NCBI RefSeq assembly: GCF_042186555.1
Contig: NC_133327.1
Span: 53,084,065-53,148,064, forward strand
DNA: 64,000 nt
Source: Aquarana catesbeiana
Lineage: Eukaryota > Chordata > Amphibia > Anura > Ranidae
Direction: 5' to 3'
Part shown: positions 10,930 through 23,299 of the stretch, in pieces
How positions within the stretch are numbered: the first letter of the stretch is position 1
How the letters are laid out: each line of letters begins with the position of its first letter
Made by a program: the position numbers and the translations under genes
Notes under the pieces: model-generated
Seen by the model: the letters and a program-made list of their open reading frames with translations, nothing else
Told to the model about the DNA's origin: nothing
Databases searched by the model: none

Positions 10930-11430
10930 TTGTATTAATTCCCTATTAGACTGTTCATTCTAATGAACAGGACCCTCATACCTCCTGGTCTTTTTTAGAC
11001 TGCAAGCTCTACACTTTAATGGGCAGGGCCCTTATACAGTACAACCTGTTCTCTCATAAATAGTAGGGTACAATGAGAAAAACATCATGCCTCCTGTTCC
11101 CTCTGTTAGATCTAATGAGCAGGACCCTCCTACCTCCTGTTCTCTAGTAAACCTCATGCTGTAACGAACTGAACCCTCACACTTCTGGTCCTTTCTTAGA
11201 ATGTAAGCTGTAATAAACATGACCCTCAAAGCTTTGGTTATCTCTTAGATAGTAAGATCAAATGACCCTCATATCTCCTGTTCCCTTGGAGACTACAAGA
11301 TGCAATGACCAGGATGCTCCTATTTTCTTTTCTCTATTACACTGTAAGCTCTAAGAGCATGACCCTCATACATCCTGTTCTCTATTAGATAGTCTGTAAG
11401 CTCTCAACTACCCATTCCCTATTAGACTTG
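10930..11430. repeat. degenerate tandem repeat, roughly 60-bp unit
   Basis: A recurrent pattern of CTCTATTAGACTGTAAGCTCTAA-, GAGCAGGACCCTCAT- and ACCTCCTGTTCTC-like pieces repeats about eight times with many substitutions and indels. It is non-coding. Unit boundaries are fuzzy, so the limits are approximate. Confidence 0.65.
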
Positions 11431-11566
11431 CCCCCATATTTAGCTTTACATTGTCAGAGTCTGACTCTCCCTAGCCTGAGAGTCAGGGATCATACTTGAA
11501 GTCTGACAGCTGCTGCTCTAACAATTGATTGATCTCAAATACTGCCTCTCATCTTCTGAGTATATA

Positions 11567-12633
11567 CAGTCCTGGCTAAAAGTTTTGAGAATGGCACAAA
11601 TAAAAACTTCACAGATGGCTGCTTCTTGTTCTTGCGTCAAAGGCTTTTATTGACAAATACATTAAGTTTATGCAAAGAGTCAGTATTTGCAGTGTTGACC
11701 CTTCTTTTTCAAGACCTTTGCAATCTTCCCTGGAATGCTGTCAATCAACTTCTGGGCCACATCCTGACTGATGGCAGCCCATTCTTGCATAATCATTGCT
11801 TGGAATTTGTCAGAATTTGTGGGATTTTTTTGTTTACCCACCTCTTGAGGACTGACCACAAGTTCTCAATGGGATTAAGGTCTGGGGAGTTTCCTGGCCA
11901 TGGACCCAAAATTGCGATGTTTTGTTCCCCAAGCCACTCAGTTATCACTTATTACTTATGGCAAGGTGCTCCATCATGCTGGAAAGGACATTGTTGATCA
12001 CCAAACTGTTCTTGGATGGTTGGAAGTAGTTGCTCTCGGAGGATATTTTTGTACCATTCTTTATTCATGGCTGTGTTCTTAGGCAAAATTTTGAGGGAGC
12101 CCAATCCCTTGTCTGAGAAGCAACCCCACACATGAATGGTCCCAGAATGCTTTACTGTTGGCATGACACAGGACTGATGGTAGCACTCACATTTTCTTCT
12201 CTGGACAAGGTTTTTTTACCAGATGCCCCAAACAATCGGAAATGGGATTCATCAGAGAAAATAACTTTACCACAGTCCTCAGCAGAATATCAGTCTGTCC
12301 CTGATGTTTTTCCAGGAGAGAAGTGGCTTCTTTGCTGACCTTCTTGATGCCAGGCCATTGTCCTCATCAACACTGACACGTGTGTTAACAAGAGAATCAC
12401 GGACATGATGTCAGCTGTTCCTTTTGTGGCAGGGCTGAAATGCAGTAGACATGTTTTTTTATGGGATTAAGTTAATTTTCATGGCAAAGAGGGACTTTTC
12501 AATTAATTGCAATTCATCTGATCACTCTTCACAACATTCTGAAGTATATGCAAAGTGTCATCATAAAAACTGAGGCAGCAGACTTTGTGAAAATTAATAT
12601 TTGTGTCATTCTCAAAACTTTTGGCCATGGCTG
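11567..12633 (-). mobile_element. Tc1/mariner-type transposon, degraded
   Basis: Inverted termini CAGTCCTGGCTAAAAGTTTT (left) and, on the complement of the right end, CAGCCATGGCCAAAAGTTTT are flanked by TA at 11565-11566 and 12634-12635. TA duplication and this terminal type are standard for Tc1-like elements. The length of about 1.07 kb is short of the usual 1.3-1.6 kb because of internal deletions. Confidence 0.9.
11640..12420 (-). pseudogene. Tc1-like transposase remnant
   Basis: On the - strand, 11952-12164 encodes 70 residues with the DDE-domain signature VWGCFSDKGLGSL, then MNKEWYKNIL, then FQHDGAPCHK, the region around the second catalytic aspartate of Tc1 transposases. The frame breaks on both sides by frameshifts and stops, and no full-length protein can be read. 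It lies inside the inverted termini in the expected orientation, so it is a dead copy. Confidence 0.85.
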
Positions 12634-12849
12634 TATAACAGTGTCCGGTAGCAAGATTACTGACATTGTAATGCACTTTCAGCTGTAGTTCAGCGGTGCA
12701 AATAAACCAGAGCAGGGATAAATTATTAAGGTACCTGCACTGCATGCATGTGTGGATACACGTGTACACAGAGTTTGCAATACCTGAACCTATCTAGCTG
12801 ATCGTACACTGATTTTTATTGCATAGCTTGCCATACATGTTGAACATAA

Positions 12850-13330
12850 AGATACTATGGGGGTTGATTTACTAAAACTGGAGAGTGCAAAATCTGGTGC
12901 AGCTCTGCATGGTAGCCTATGAAGTTAGCATGCCAATATTTTACCTAAAGTCTAGATTTTTCCTAACCAATCTTGAATATGCTCCCTCCCCCTCCTGACA
13001 CCTTTGCTGACTAACCTGTTAAAGAAAGACATATATACTTACCTATTGTCAGGCTGCTTCAGTCTGGTCACATGATTGGCTCCCCTGTGTCAGCCAGTGG
13101 CGGCTGCAGGGGAGAGTGGGCAGTGCTGACAACGGATGGGCCAAGGGAGCCTATGGGTGATGCCACCACTCCAAGCTTTACCAGCCTTTGTCAAGCACCC
13201 TCCATTGAAGCTGGCACAGGGGAGATCATGTGACTGTTCTGGCGTGCCCTGAGAAAAAGTAAGTATATACATTTTTCTTACACAGGTTAGCAAGGATAGG
13301 TAATAGGAGAGGGGAAGGAGTATTTTTAAA
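12850..13330. other. repeat-derived intergenic DNA
   Basis: GGGGGTTGATTTACTAAAACTGGAGAGTG at 12856 onward is a terminal-repeat-like sequence of a dispersed family; related ends with TTTAGTAAAT/ATTTACTAAA appear at about 17756 and 31781-32019. No matching right end was located. The rest shows no gene. Confidence 0.4.
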
Positions 13331-13331
13331 G

Positions 13332-13930
13332 TGGTATTAAAGCCAAAAACTAAAATGTAATATATTGCAGCTTTCCAATCAATAAATATGGTGTCTGCAT
13401 TCGTTTTCAGATTTTAGGCTTTTTCTCCCTCTGTTTTCACCTGGTGATCTGGCCAGTAAGACACTTCCTGTAGTAGAGTGCCACTACTGTGAATGAAGAA
13501 GCACAGGGGGCACAGAAGACAGCAGCATTGACAGTCTGGGGGGAGGGTAGTGATAGATGTTCTAGTAGATTTAAATAAACAAACAAAATAAATAAAATAA
13601 TAAATAAAATAAAATAAAAAAAACAAAAAAAATAAACAAACTATTTTTTTTCCTTTTGGGATAAAAGTTTTACATTAAAAAATAAAAACGGATTATTGTA
13701 AGCACCCCTGCCAGTGTTAGATAGCTTATCCCATCCCTGTAAACTGATACATCTGGAAGAGAGCTTGTTCTTTTGAAAAATAACAGACTGGCTGGATCGC
13801 CAGATGAAAATAGAAGAAAGAAAGGCTACAAAAGAAAACTAATGCAGCCATCACATTTAAGTGTAGCCAGTTTCTGCTGATAAGGACTGTCCACTCCCCC
13901 CCCTCCACATCGCCGCTGGGAAGAGGCTTC
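13332..13930. repeat. copy of the 'AAAGTG...TAAA-CC' long-inverted-repeat family
   Basis: The left part (GCTTTCCAATCAATAAATATGG, then CTGCATTCGTTTTC) matches the left arm of the element at 51262. An inverse piece, AAACTAATGCAGCCATCAC, lies near 13840. An A-rich AAATAAAATAAA tract sits at about 13570-13640. Boundaries are not sharp. Confidence 0.5.
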
Positions 13931-14527
13931 CTGTGTTACTGCCCTCTACACCCCCCGTCTGCAGTGGGCAATTCATAATGCTCGCTCTAATCCCCCTCCC
14001 CTTTTGCAGCATGATCAGGTCCAATCAGGGGCAAGTGTCGAGCAGCCGCCAAGCATTATGGGATATGTAGTCCTTTAAGGGGAATGGCACAATTCTATTG
14101 GGGCTATGGGTGGCAAGAACTACAATACCCAAGATTCCTTGCATCCCAGAGGAGGAGAGAACAAGATGTTTGCCTGGGCAAATTCTATGAAAGGACCAGT
14201 GCAGTCCAGACCATGAGAGCGAGAGGACCATGCTGGGAGGTGCAATATCAGAGAGAGAGCAAGAACGAGACTGCAACTGTGTCATGGGATCCCATTGCTC
14301 TGTGTGAGGAGGTAATATTATGCAGAGCCATGACCTGATTGTGGAGAGCCGGAGCCACTGCCAGGATACAGACCCTGCCACATACGTAGTATATGTAGTA
14401 TCTACCTTTGTATAAACCCATTTGTTTACAATAAACTTTTTATTATTATTATTATGAGTCATGCATCAGGCCACGCGCCTTCCTTTTCCTTTTCTACATA
14501 GCAATATAATTAATGTTTGTTTTTGGA

Positions 14528-14990
14528 TTTAAAGCGGACTTCCACCCAAAAGTGGAACTTCCGCTTATCTGATTCCTCTCCACCTCCGGTGCCACATTTG
14601 GCACCATTCGGGGAGGAGGGAGGAGCGAGTACCTGTTTTTTTGTAGGTACCCTATCCCTTCCGGGAGACCGGGCCGCGGTGAATTACGTCAGCAGCTCGG
14701 CCCCCTCCTCCCTCCCCTTCTGCCAGGCCTGTGAGAGCGCAGCACGCTTCACGCATGCGCAGTAATGACCCGGTTGTGAAGTTGAAAGGCTACACTGCCG
14801 GGTTCCCTTACCCGCAATGGCGGAGGCAGCACCCGAAAAGCCGATGTAAACATCAGCTGCGGTGCCGACATCGCTGGACTCTAGGACAGGTAAGTGTCCT
14901 AATGTTAAAAGTCAGCAGCTACAGTATGTGTGGCTGCTGACTTTTCATTTTTAAAGGGGTGGGCGGAAATCTTCTTTAATACCTCTTTAA
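14528..14990. repeat. dispersed repeat family F1, copy 1
   Basis: It begins AAAGCGGACTTCCACCCAAA and runs through TGCCACATTTGGCACC, GTACCTG...GTAGGTACCC, a CGCATGCGCAGT stretch, and GGACAGGTAAGTG. The same ordered blocks occur at 15225-15570 and 46570-47010, which shows a dispersed family. It has no coding capacity and its superfamily is not determined. Confidence 0.7.
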
Positions 14991-15224
14991 GATTAGTTAG
15001 GTTTAACCTGTAATTCTACCTAAATTAATTAAAATAATGCAAAAAGATGTACATATGTAATTGAATTGCTAAGCAATACAATGCACATTTGCCAAGCAAA
15101 ATGGCAAGCCAAAAGACCCCATATGCTTTGATGTTACAGGAAGCAAGCATATGTACTCAGATGCACAGAACACATGTGCATCCTGTGCGAGCAAACAGGG
15201 CCCTCAAACAGATGTATACTTAAA

Positions 15225-15570
15225 GAAAAAGGGCATGCTCCGCTTATTTGCCTCCCCCCCCCTCCGCTGCCACATTTGGCACCTTTCAGGGGAAGTAGGT
15301 ACCAGGTTTTGACAGGTAGCCGCTCCCACTTCCGGCTGACTTTGCCGCAGCGTAGTCACCCAGAAGTTCGACCCCCCTCCTCCTTCCCCCCGTTGCTTGG
15401 CCATTCACAAAGCGCAGCTCGCTTTGAGCTTGTGCAGTAGGGGACCGGCTGTGAAGCCGCAAGGCTTTACTGGTGCTTTCCCTTACCCGAGATTGCGGCG
15501 GCAGCACCCGAGAGCCGACTGAAAAATCAGCTCAGGTAAAGACACCACTTGATTCGTGGACAGGTAAGTG
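15225..15570. repeat. dispersed repeat family F1, copy 2
   Basis: It shares TGCCACATTTGGCACC, the tract around GACAGGTAGCCGCTCCCACT, and GTGGACAGGTAAGTGCT with copy 1 and with 46570-47010. The right end (GGACAGGTAAGTG) passes straight into the 24-bp minisatellite, so the array may have grown from the end of this element. Confidence 0.7.
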
Positions 15571-15571
15571 C

Positions 15572-17110
15572 TGTTCTCTCCTGGCCCCCCTATACTGTTC
15601 CCTCCTGGCTCCCCTAAACTGTTCTCTCCTGGCGCCCCTGTACTGTGCTGTGATCTCCTGGCCCCCTATACTGTTCTCTTATGGCCCCCCTCCCTATACT
15701 GTTCCCTCTTGGCCCTCCTGTACTATTCCCTCCTGCCCACCCCTTTTACTCTTCCCTCCTGCCCCCCCCTATGCTGTGCTCTCCTGGCCCCCCTATACTG
15801 TTCCCTCCTGACCCCCCTGTACTGTTCTCTCCTGGCCACCCTGTACTGTAATTTAATGGTCCCCCTGTATTGTTCTCTAATGGCCCCCCTATACTGTTCT
15901 CTAATGGTCTCCCTATACTGTTCTCTAATGGCCCCTCATTCTGTTCCCTCCTGGCCCCCTGTGCTCTTCTCTCCTGCCCCCCCTGTAGTGTTCTCTAATG
16001 CCCCCCCCCCTGTACTGTTCTCTAATGCCCCCCCTTACTGTTCCCTCCTGACCCACCTATATTATGCTGTTCCCACCTGGCCTTCCTGTACTGTTCTCTC
16101 CTGGTCCCCCTGTACTGTTCTCTCCTGGTCCCCCTGTACTGTTCTCTCCTGGTCCCCCTCTACTGTTCTCTCCTGGCCCCCCCTGTACTGTTCTCTCCTG
16201 GTCCCCCTGTACTGTTCTCTCCTGGTCCCCCTCTACTGTTCTCTCCTGGCCCCCCCCCTGTACTGTTCTCTCCTGGTCCCCCTGTACTGTTCTCTCCTGG
16301 TCCCCCTCTACTGTTCTCTCCTGGCCCCCCTGTACTGTTCTCTCCTGGTCCCCCTGTACTGTTCTCTCCTGGTCCCCCTCTACTGTTCTCTCCTGGCCCC
16401 CCCTGTACTGTTCTCTCCTGGTCCCCTGTACTGTTCTCTCCTGGTCCCCCTCTACTGTTCTCTCCTGGCCCCCCCTGTACTGTTCTCTCCTGGTCCCCCT
16501 GTACTGTTCTCTCCTGGTCCCCCTCTACTGTTCTCTCCTGGCCCCCCTGTACTGTTCTCTCCTGGTCCCCCTCTACTGTTCTCTCCTGGCCCCCTTGTAC
16601 TGTTCTCTCCTGGCCCCCCCTGTACTGTTCTCTCCTGGTCCCCCTGTACTGTTCTCTCCTGGTCCCCCTCTACTGTTCTCTCCTGGTCCCCCTGTACTGT
16701 TCTCTCCTGGTCCCCCTCTACTGTTCTCTCCTGGCCCCCCTGTACTGTTCTCTCCTGGCCCCCCTGTACTGTTCTCTCCTGGTCCCCCTGTACTGTTTTC
16801 TCCTGGTCCCCCTGTACTGTTCTCTCCTGGTCCCCCTCTACTGTTCTCTCCTGGCCCCCCTGTACTGTTCTCTCCTGGTCCCCCTGTACTGTTCTCTCCT
16901 GGCCCCCTTGTACTGTTCTCTAATCCCCCTGTACGGTTCTCTAATGCCCCCCATGTACTGTTCTCTCTTGGCTCCCCTGTACTGTTCTCTCCTCGCCCTC
17001 CTGAACTGTATTCTCCTGGCTCCCCTATATTATGCTGTTCCCTCCTGGCCCCCCTGTACTGTGCTGTGCTCTCTTCCCCCCCCTTTAATGTTCCCTGCTG
17101 GATCTCCTAT
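15572..17110. repeat. 1.5-kb minisatellite, 24-bp unit, about 64 copies
   Basis: The unit is TACTGTTCTCTCCTGGTCCC plus CCTG, alternating with GCCC and CTCT variants. The core (16080-16920) is nearly homogeneous, and both edges (15572-16060, 16920-17110) carry diverged units. The period is divisible by three and the unit has no stop on the + strand, which explains an open frame of 451 codons with a YCSLLVPL-type repeat. It should not be called a protein. Confidence 0.96.
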
Positions 17111-17114
17111 TCTC

Positions 17115-18430
17115 TGCTCTGCTGACCACCTGTACATTGCTTATCTCAAGTTTGACCCAGAATTGCGCATCTGTGCAAAAAAGCAAGCACAAGTTGTATT
17201 ATTTATTCTATTATTTAATGCTATTTCTAGGAATAATTGTTATATCTACAGCTTGCTGATCGCATTAATTGTTCCGTGAGCTGTAGACATGAAAATTTAT
17301 TTCAAGGGTTCCATGAGATCCCAGACTTTTGCCAGGGGTTCCTCGAAGGTAAAAAAAGAGGAGAAACACTCCAAAAAAAAAAAAAAACAGAAAGAAGAAA
17401 CAGGAGCCATACTGGAGGCAATTTACAGAACACACTAATTTTGGTATAATAATTATTAATGTGGGATGTATGTTCCTTGCTAAAGAACATTATTTTTATC
17501 AAGTTGTTATGGGTAAAGTTCCACTTTAAGGTAGTTTTATTCCTACGTGATATATGACGACGTTATCAGATGACATTTGCATTTAAAAATGCTAACCGTA
17601 AAGAAAAATGGGGAATTTTGATTTTGGGCACACCAAGGCTCAGCTAGCTTATTTAGACATCTGGAGTAAATTCCACATAGACGCGCCGTAGCCTGTGCAC
17701 ACATGTGCCTCGTAATTACTACTTGTCCGCACACGTTTACCTGCACACGTATCCTTTAGTAAATCAGGTGTATGGTGTAACTAAAACCAATATATAAATA
17801 AAAATAATAACACAACTAACTGAATAAACCAACAATTCGATATAAAATACATACTACAACAATCGAATATAGAAATCAAGTAAAAATATGAGTCTTCTCA
17901 AAAAATGACCTGCATGTCCATGTTACGATAATAGCCTAACATAGCTTTCCCAAAATAATTCCAACACCTATCATTTGCCATACCACATCCCAACGGAAGC
18001 CTCCCCATTGTCCTATGACAACAGAGGAGGGCTCGGTGATTCGATTACTTTATTATATAGAGAATGTCGTCGTTCCAACGAGGAGAAAGAAAAGGTAATT
18101 ATGTCATAAAATCTGGGCAGATTCATTTTACACTTTATTAATTATTCATTAAAACCATAACACTAAGCAATTAAGAAAATCGCTGATCCTATTATCTGCA
18201 ATTAAGACGGCAAATTTAAATGAGAGATGAACAGGGCTCTGCGAAGTGCGCACCGTTCCCTGGGAAACTCCGACTCCTGCTAACATTCCTTCCGTGGGAA
18301 ATGGACGATTTAAAGAGTAATTTCACCTTCTCAGTAAATTAGATATCATAGGGCAGGCAGGTTAAAAAAAAAAGTCCTCTTTAAGTGTATGTAAAGCCAT
18401 TTTTTTTATTGGATGGAGTATGGGAAAGAT
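17115..18430. other. no gene recognised
   Basis: No exon, RNA gene or intact element is apparent. Only an A-run at about 17370-17390 and AT-rich sequence around 17770-17900 stand out. Confidence 0.4.
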
Positions 18431-18432
18431 TA

Positions 18433-21267
18433 ACCATAGTTACATAGTAGGTGAGGTTGAAAAAAGACACAAGTCCATCAAGTCCAACCTATGTGTGTGA
18501 TTATGTGTCAGTATTACATTACATATCCCTGTATGTTGCGGTCATTCAGGTGATTATCTAATAGTTTCTTGAAGCTATCAATGCTCCCCGCTGAGACCAC
18601 CGCCTGTGGAAGGGAATTCCACATCCTTGCCGCTCTTACAGTAAAGAACCCTCTATGTTGTTTAAGGTTAAACCTCTTTTCTTCTAATTGCAATGAGTGG
18701 CCACGAGTCTTATTAAACTATCTTCTGCGAAAAAGTTTTATCCCTATTGTGGGGTCACCAGTACAGTATTTGTAAATTGAAATCATATCCCCTCTCAAGC
18801 GTCTCTTCTCCAGAGAGAATAAGTTCAGTGCTCACAACCTTTCCTCATAACTAAGATCCTCCAGACCCTTTATTAGTTTTGTTGCCCTTCTTTGTACTCG
18901 CTCCATTTCCAGTACATCCCTCCTGAGGACTGGTGCCCAGAACTGGACAGCATACTCCAGGTGCGGCCGGACCAGAGTCTTGTAGAGCGGGAGAATTATC
19001 GTTTTATCTCTGGAGTTGATCCCCCTTTTAATGCATGCCAATATTCTGTTTGCTTTATTAGCAGCAGCTTGGCATTGCATGCCATTGCTGAGCCTATCAT
19101 CTACTAGGACCCCCAGGTCCTTTTCCATCCTAGATTCCCCCAGAGGTTCTCCCCCCCAGTGTATAGATTGCATTCATATTTTTGCCACCCAAATGCATTA
19201 TTTTGCATTTTTCTACATTGAACCTCATTTGCCATGTAGTCGCCCACCCCATTAATTTGTTCAGGTCTTTTTGCAAGATTTCCACATCCTGCGGAGAAGT
19301 TATTGCCCTGCTTAGCTTAGTATCGTCTGCAAATACAGAGATTGAACTGTTTATCCCATCCTCCAGGTCGTTTATGAACAAATTAAATAGGATTGGTCCC
19401 AGCACAGAACCCTGGGGAACCCCACTGCCCACCCCTGACCATTCTGAGTACTCCCCATTTATCACCACCCTCTGAACACGCCCTTGTAGCCAGTTTTCAA
19501 TCCATGTACTCACCCTATGGTCCATGCCAACGCACCTTATTTTGTACAGTAAACGTTTATGGGGAACTGTGTCAAATGCTTTTGCAAAATCCAGATACAC
19601 CACGTCTACGGGCCTTCCTTTATCTAGATGGCAACTCACCTCCTCATAGAAGGTTAATAGATTGGTTTGGCAAGAACGATTCTTCATGAATCCATGCTGA
19701 TTACTGCTAATGATATCATTCTTATTACTAAAATCTTGTATATAGTCCCTTATCATCCCCTCCAAGAGTTTACATACTATTGATGTTAGGCTAACTGGTC
19801 TGTAATTCCCAGGGATGTTTTTTGGGCCCTTTTTAAATATTGGTGCTACATTGGCTTTTCTCCAATCAGCTGGTACCATTCCAGTCAATAGACTGTCTGT
19901 AAAAATTAGGAACAACGGTCTGGCAATCACCTGACTGAGTTCCCTAAGTACCCTCGGATGCAAGCCATCTGTTCCCGGTGATTTATTAATGTTAAGTTTC
20001 TCAAGTCTAGTTTTAATTCCGTCCTCTGTTAACCATGTAGGTGCTTCCTGTGTTGTGTCATGAGGATAAACACTGCAGTTTTGGTTACTGAAGCCCCCTG
20101 ATTCACTCGTGAAGACTGAGGAGAAGAATAAATTCAATACCTTTGCCATCTCCCCATCCTTTGTAACCAGATGTCCTTCCTCATTCTTTATGGGGCCAAT
20201 ATGGTCTGTCCTCCCTTTTTTACTGTTTACATACTTAAAGAATTTCTTGGGATTTTTTTTGCTCTCCTCCGCTATGTGTCTTTCATGTTCTATCTTAGCC
20301 GTCCTAATTGCATCCTTACATTTCTTTTTGCAATCTTTATAAAGTCTGAATGCTGAGGATGATCCCTCAACCTTGTATTTTTTGAAGGCCTTCTCCTTTG
20401 CTTTTATATGTATTTTTACATTGGAGTTAAGCCATCCAGGATTTTTGTTCGCTCTTTTAAATTTATTACCCAATGGGATAATGCCCTTATTTAATATGCT
20501 CTTAAAGCAAACCCATCTCTCCTCCGTATTCTTTGTTCCTAATATTTTATCCCAATTTATGCCTTTTAGCAAGGTTTGTAGTTTAGGGAAGTTGGCTCTT
20601 TTGAAATTCAGTGTCTTTGTGTTCCCTTCATGTTTCCTATTTGTGTGATTTATACTGAAACTAATTGACCTGTGATCGCTGTTACCTAAATTGCCCCGTA
20701 TTTCCACATCTGTGATCAGGTCTGTATTGTTGGTAATCAGTAGATCCAGTAATGTTTTATTTCTAGTTGGTGCGTCTACCATCTGACCCATAAAATTGTC
20801 CTGCAAGACATTAAGGAACTGGCGAGCCTTAAATGAATGCGCGGTTCCCTCCGCCCAGTCTATGTCTGGATAATTAAAATCCCCCATTATGATAACACTT
20901 CCCATCCTTGCTGCTAATCCAATTTGTGATAGGAGATCCGTCTCCACTTCCACCCTCAGGTTAAGGGGCCTATAGCATACTCCCAGTATTATTTTCCCCT
21001 TAGCTTCATCCCTTTGGAGCTCTACCCATAAGGATTCCACCTCCTCTCTAGCTCCCTCAGTGATGTCTTCTCTCACATTCACTTGTACATTATTCTTGAT
21101 ATATAGGCATACCCCTCCCCCTTTTTTACCCTCTCTATCCTTGCGGTATAGGGTATACCCTTGAATGTTTGCCAGCCAATCATGAGAGCTGTTGAACCAG
21201 GTCTCTGAAATTCCCACAAAAACCACTTGCTTACTGGGCACCTAAACCCCCCTCCTGCCCAGACCAA
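18433..21267 (-). mobile_element. CR1/L2-like LINE, 5'-truncated, antisense
   Basis: The - strand holds endonuclease then reverse transcriptase, then a short 3' tail that on the + strand begins ACCATAGTTACATAGTAGGT and includes CAAGTCCATCAAGTCCAACC, a terminus typical of CR1/L2-type LINEs. The 5' end is missing: the frame starts within the endonuclease near 21241-21267 and no ORF1 or 5' UTR precedes it. Confidence 0.93.
18500..21241 (-). pseudogene. LINE ORF2 (endonuclease-reverse transcriptase), broken
   Basis: A 703-codon frame (21241 down to 19130) begins inside the APE endonuclease (GISETWF; IIMGDFNYPDIDW; GNSDHRSISF) and continues into reverse transcriptase (NYRPVSLTSIVCKLLE; VYLDFAKAFDTVPH; GVPQGSVLGPILFNLFINDL; catalytic FADDTKL near residues 637-643). 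It then leaves frame at a C7 run at 19151-19157 on the + strand, and the domain continues in the next frame (LGVLVDDRLS...LPLYKTLVRPHLEYAVQFWAP, down to 18832). Further stops follow near 18832 and 18719. The core is well preserved, so the insertion is fairly young, but the copy cannot encode the full protein. Confidence 0.9.
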
Positions 21268-21269
21268 TT

Positions 21270-22345
21270 TTCAGCTTTCAGCGCTGTCACTCTTTTAATG
21301 ACAATTGTGCGGTCATACAACACTGTACCCAAATTACATTTTTATTATTTTTTTACCACAAATAGAGCTTTCTTTTGGTGGTATTTGATCACCTCTGGGT
21401 TTTTTATTTTTTGTTAAAAAAATTAAAAAAGACCAAATTTAAAAAAAAAAAAAATACGAAACCGTTTTATATTTTGTTAATAAATTTTGCAAACAGGTAA
21501 TTTTTCTCCTTCATTGATGTATGCTGATGAGGCTACACTGATGGGCACTGATAGGCTGCACTGATGAGCACCAATAGGCTGCATTGATGGGCACTGATAA
21601 GGCGACACTGATGGGCACTGATAAGGCGGCACTGATGGGCACTGATAAGGCGGCACTGATGGGCACTAATGGGCGGCACTGGTGGGCACTGAGAGGTGGC
21701 ACTGATGGGTGGCACTGAAGGGCATTGATAGGTGGCATTGAAGGGCACCAATAGCCAGCATTGATGGGTGGCAGTGGTGGGCACTGATGGGTGGCAGTGA
21801 TGGGCACTGATCGGCATTGGTAGGTGACACTGATAGGCAGCATTGCTAGGTGGCACTGATTGGTTCCACTGGTGGGCGTTGATAGGTGGCACTGATTGCT
21901 GGCACTGATGTACTGGTCGGCACTGATTGGTGGGCACTGTGAGCACTGATTCCTGCCACTGGCAGGTGGTACTGGTAGGCGGTACTGGTGGGCACATATG
22001 AGGCGGCTTCGCCTCTTCCTCTTTGGGACCGATGTCCCTTCAACAGAAGCCAGTGATCGGCTTTTTTTTCTCCTCACATTGTCAGACGAAAAAAGAAGCG
22101 ATTACTGATCTTCTGTTTACATCACATGATCAGTTGTCATTGGCTGACAGCTGATCACGTGGTAAGGGGTCGGGATCGACCCCATACTCCGATCTGTGAT
22201 CACCCGAGTCTCAATGACTCGGGTGATCACAGCGCGCCGAGCGCGCCCTTCAGGGGGGCGTGTTGAGCATGTAAAGGGGCAAGCAGATCCGCGCTGTAGC
22301 CTTCATTCGGCTATAGCGCAGATCTGAAGGGGCTAAAGGGTGCTT
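21270..22345 (-). mobile_element. TTAA-family non-autonomous element F2, antisense copy with internal minisatellite
   Basis: In - orientation, 21330-21410 carries the blocks GGTGATCAAATACCACCAAAAGAAAGC and TGTGGTAAAAAA, shared with 37400-37450, 51080-51130 and 54815-54865. The GC-rich other end (about 22130-22345) contains a hairpin at 22197-22232 with CCCGAGTC and GACTCGGG arms. The middle is replaced by a minisatellite (21530-21990). Limits are approximate. Confidence 0.55.
21530..21990. repeat. degenerate minisatellite, GGCACTGATGGGCACTGATA-type
   Basis: Short GGCACTGAT, GGGCACTGAT and GGTGGCACTG words repeat over about 460 bp, with a fairly clean 24-bp stretch at about 21600-21680. Open frames on the - strand come from the repeat. 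Confidence 0.85.
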
Positions 22346-22437
22346 TTACTTTTGCAGTCAAATTTGAGAAAACCCCACTATATGTTTATGTGTTCCCATT
22401 CACACAGCTAGCCTAAAAAGAAACAAAAAAACAAATT

Positions 22438-22860
22438 CTTAAGCCGGGTACACACTACATTTTTTTTTTCGTGCAACCCCGTGGGTTGCATAAAAAAAAA
22501 AAAAAAACTAACAGCTGCGGTCGGGAGCTGCTGTACTAACCATGCAAGGTTAGTACAGCGATCTCCCCCACTGAGCTGTTGTGTTCTGACAGTGCCAGGA
22601 CACTCCGATCAGCGCTCTCTGCCATTGGCTGACAGTGCTGATCGGAAGTCAGTCAGCTGCTGGTTTTCCAGCATGCACATCTGAGAGAAGCTGGCCGAAT
22701 GGACACATGGGCAGAATGCCAGAGGTTTTTCTTTTTAACTGGCAAATGACATTCTGCCCATGTGTACGGGGCTTTTTTAGAGGTTTCTAAGGGGAAGGTA
22801 TCATGGCAGATTCTAAGAATTTCTGGACCAAGCCATCCGCCATTAACATACAATGCAGGA
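22438..22860. repeat. dispersed repeat with 'GGGTACACAC' end (family F3)
   Basis: It starts AAGCCGGGTACACACTAC and includes a TGCAACCCCGTGGGTTGCA palindrome and CAGCGATCTCCCCCACTGAG. An opposite-orientation relative lies at about 36350-36580 (GGGGGAGATCGCTGTACTAA). Complementary pieces CATGGGCAGAATG at about 22708 and CATTCTGCCCATGTG at about 22750 suggest hairpin structure. Its class is not resolved. Confidence 0.5.
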
Positions 22861-23299
22861 GGGCGGTTTCTAAATTTTTAACCCTTTGTTAAGACAATAT
22901 TCAAATCTAGTTTACAGCTGATAATGAAGAACTTTGAACATAGTACAGACAGGATTCATTCTGTTAAACATTTCTTAACAGCACCCTCCTAAACATCACA
23001 AAGTAGGCAGAGCATGTAAGGGGATTTTAAATTGATCATGAAGGCTGAATTAGAAAACGAAACAACAACAAAAAAACAAACAAACATGTTATACTTACCT
23101 GCTCTGTGCAGTTGGTTTTGCACAGAGCAGCCCAGATCCTCCTGTTTTTGGGTCCCCTGCTGGCGCTTCTGGCCCCTCTCTCCTGCCAAGTGCCCTCATA
23201 GCAAGCTGCTTGCTATGTGGGCACTCATGTGTGCTCGCTCCCAAGCCCTGCCCAAGCTTGCCCCTATACTCCCACTACTAACAACTGCGAGGCACCATT

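Noticed and set aside
15568..17125. Sense frames of 451 and 353 codons with YCSLLVPL / VLFSPGPP repeats
   Set aside because: A stop-free 24-bp unit divisible by three gives open frames in more than one phase at once; this is a minisatellite artefact.
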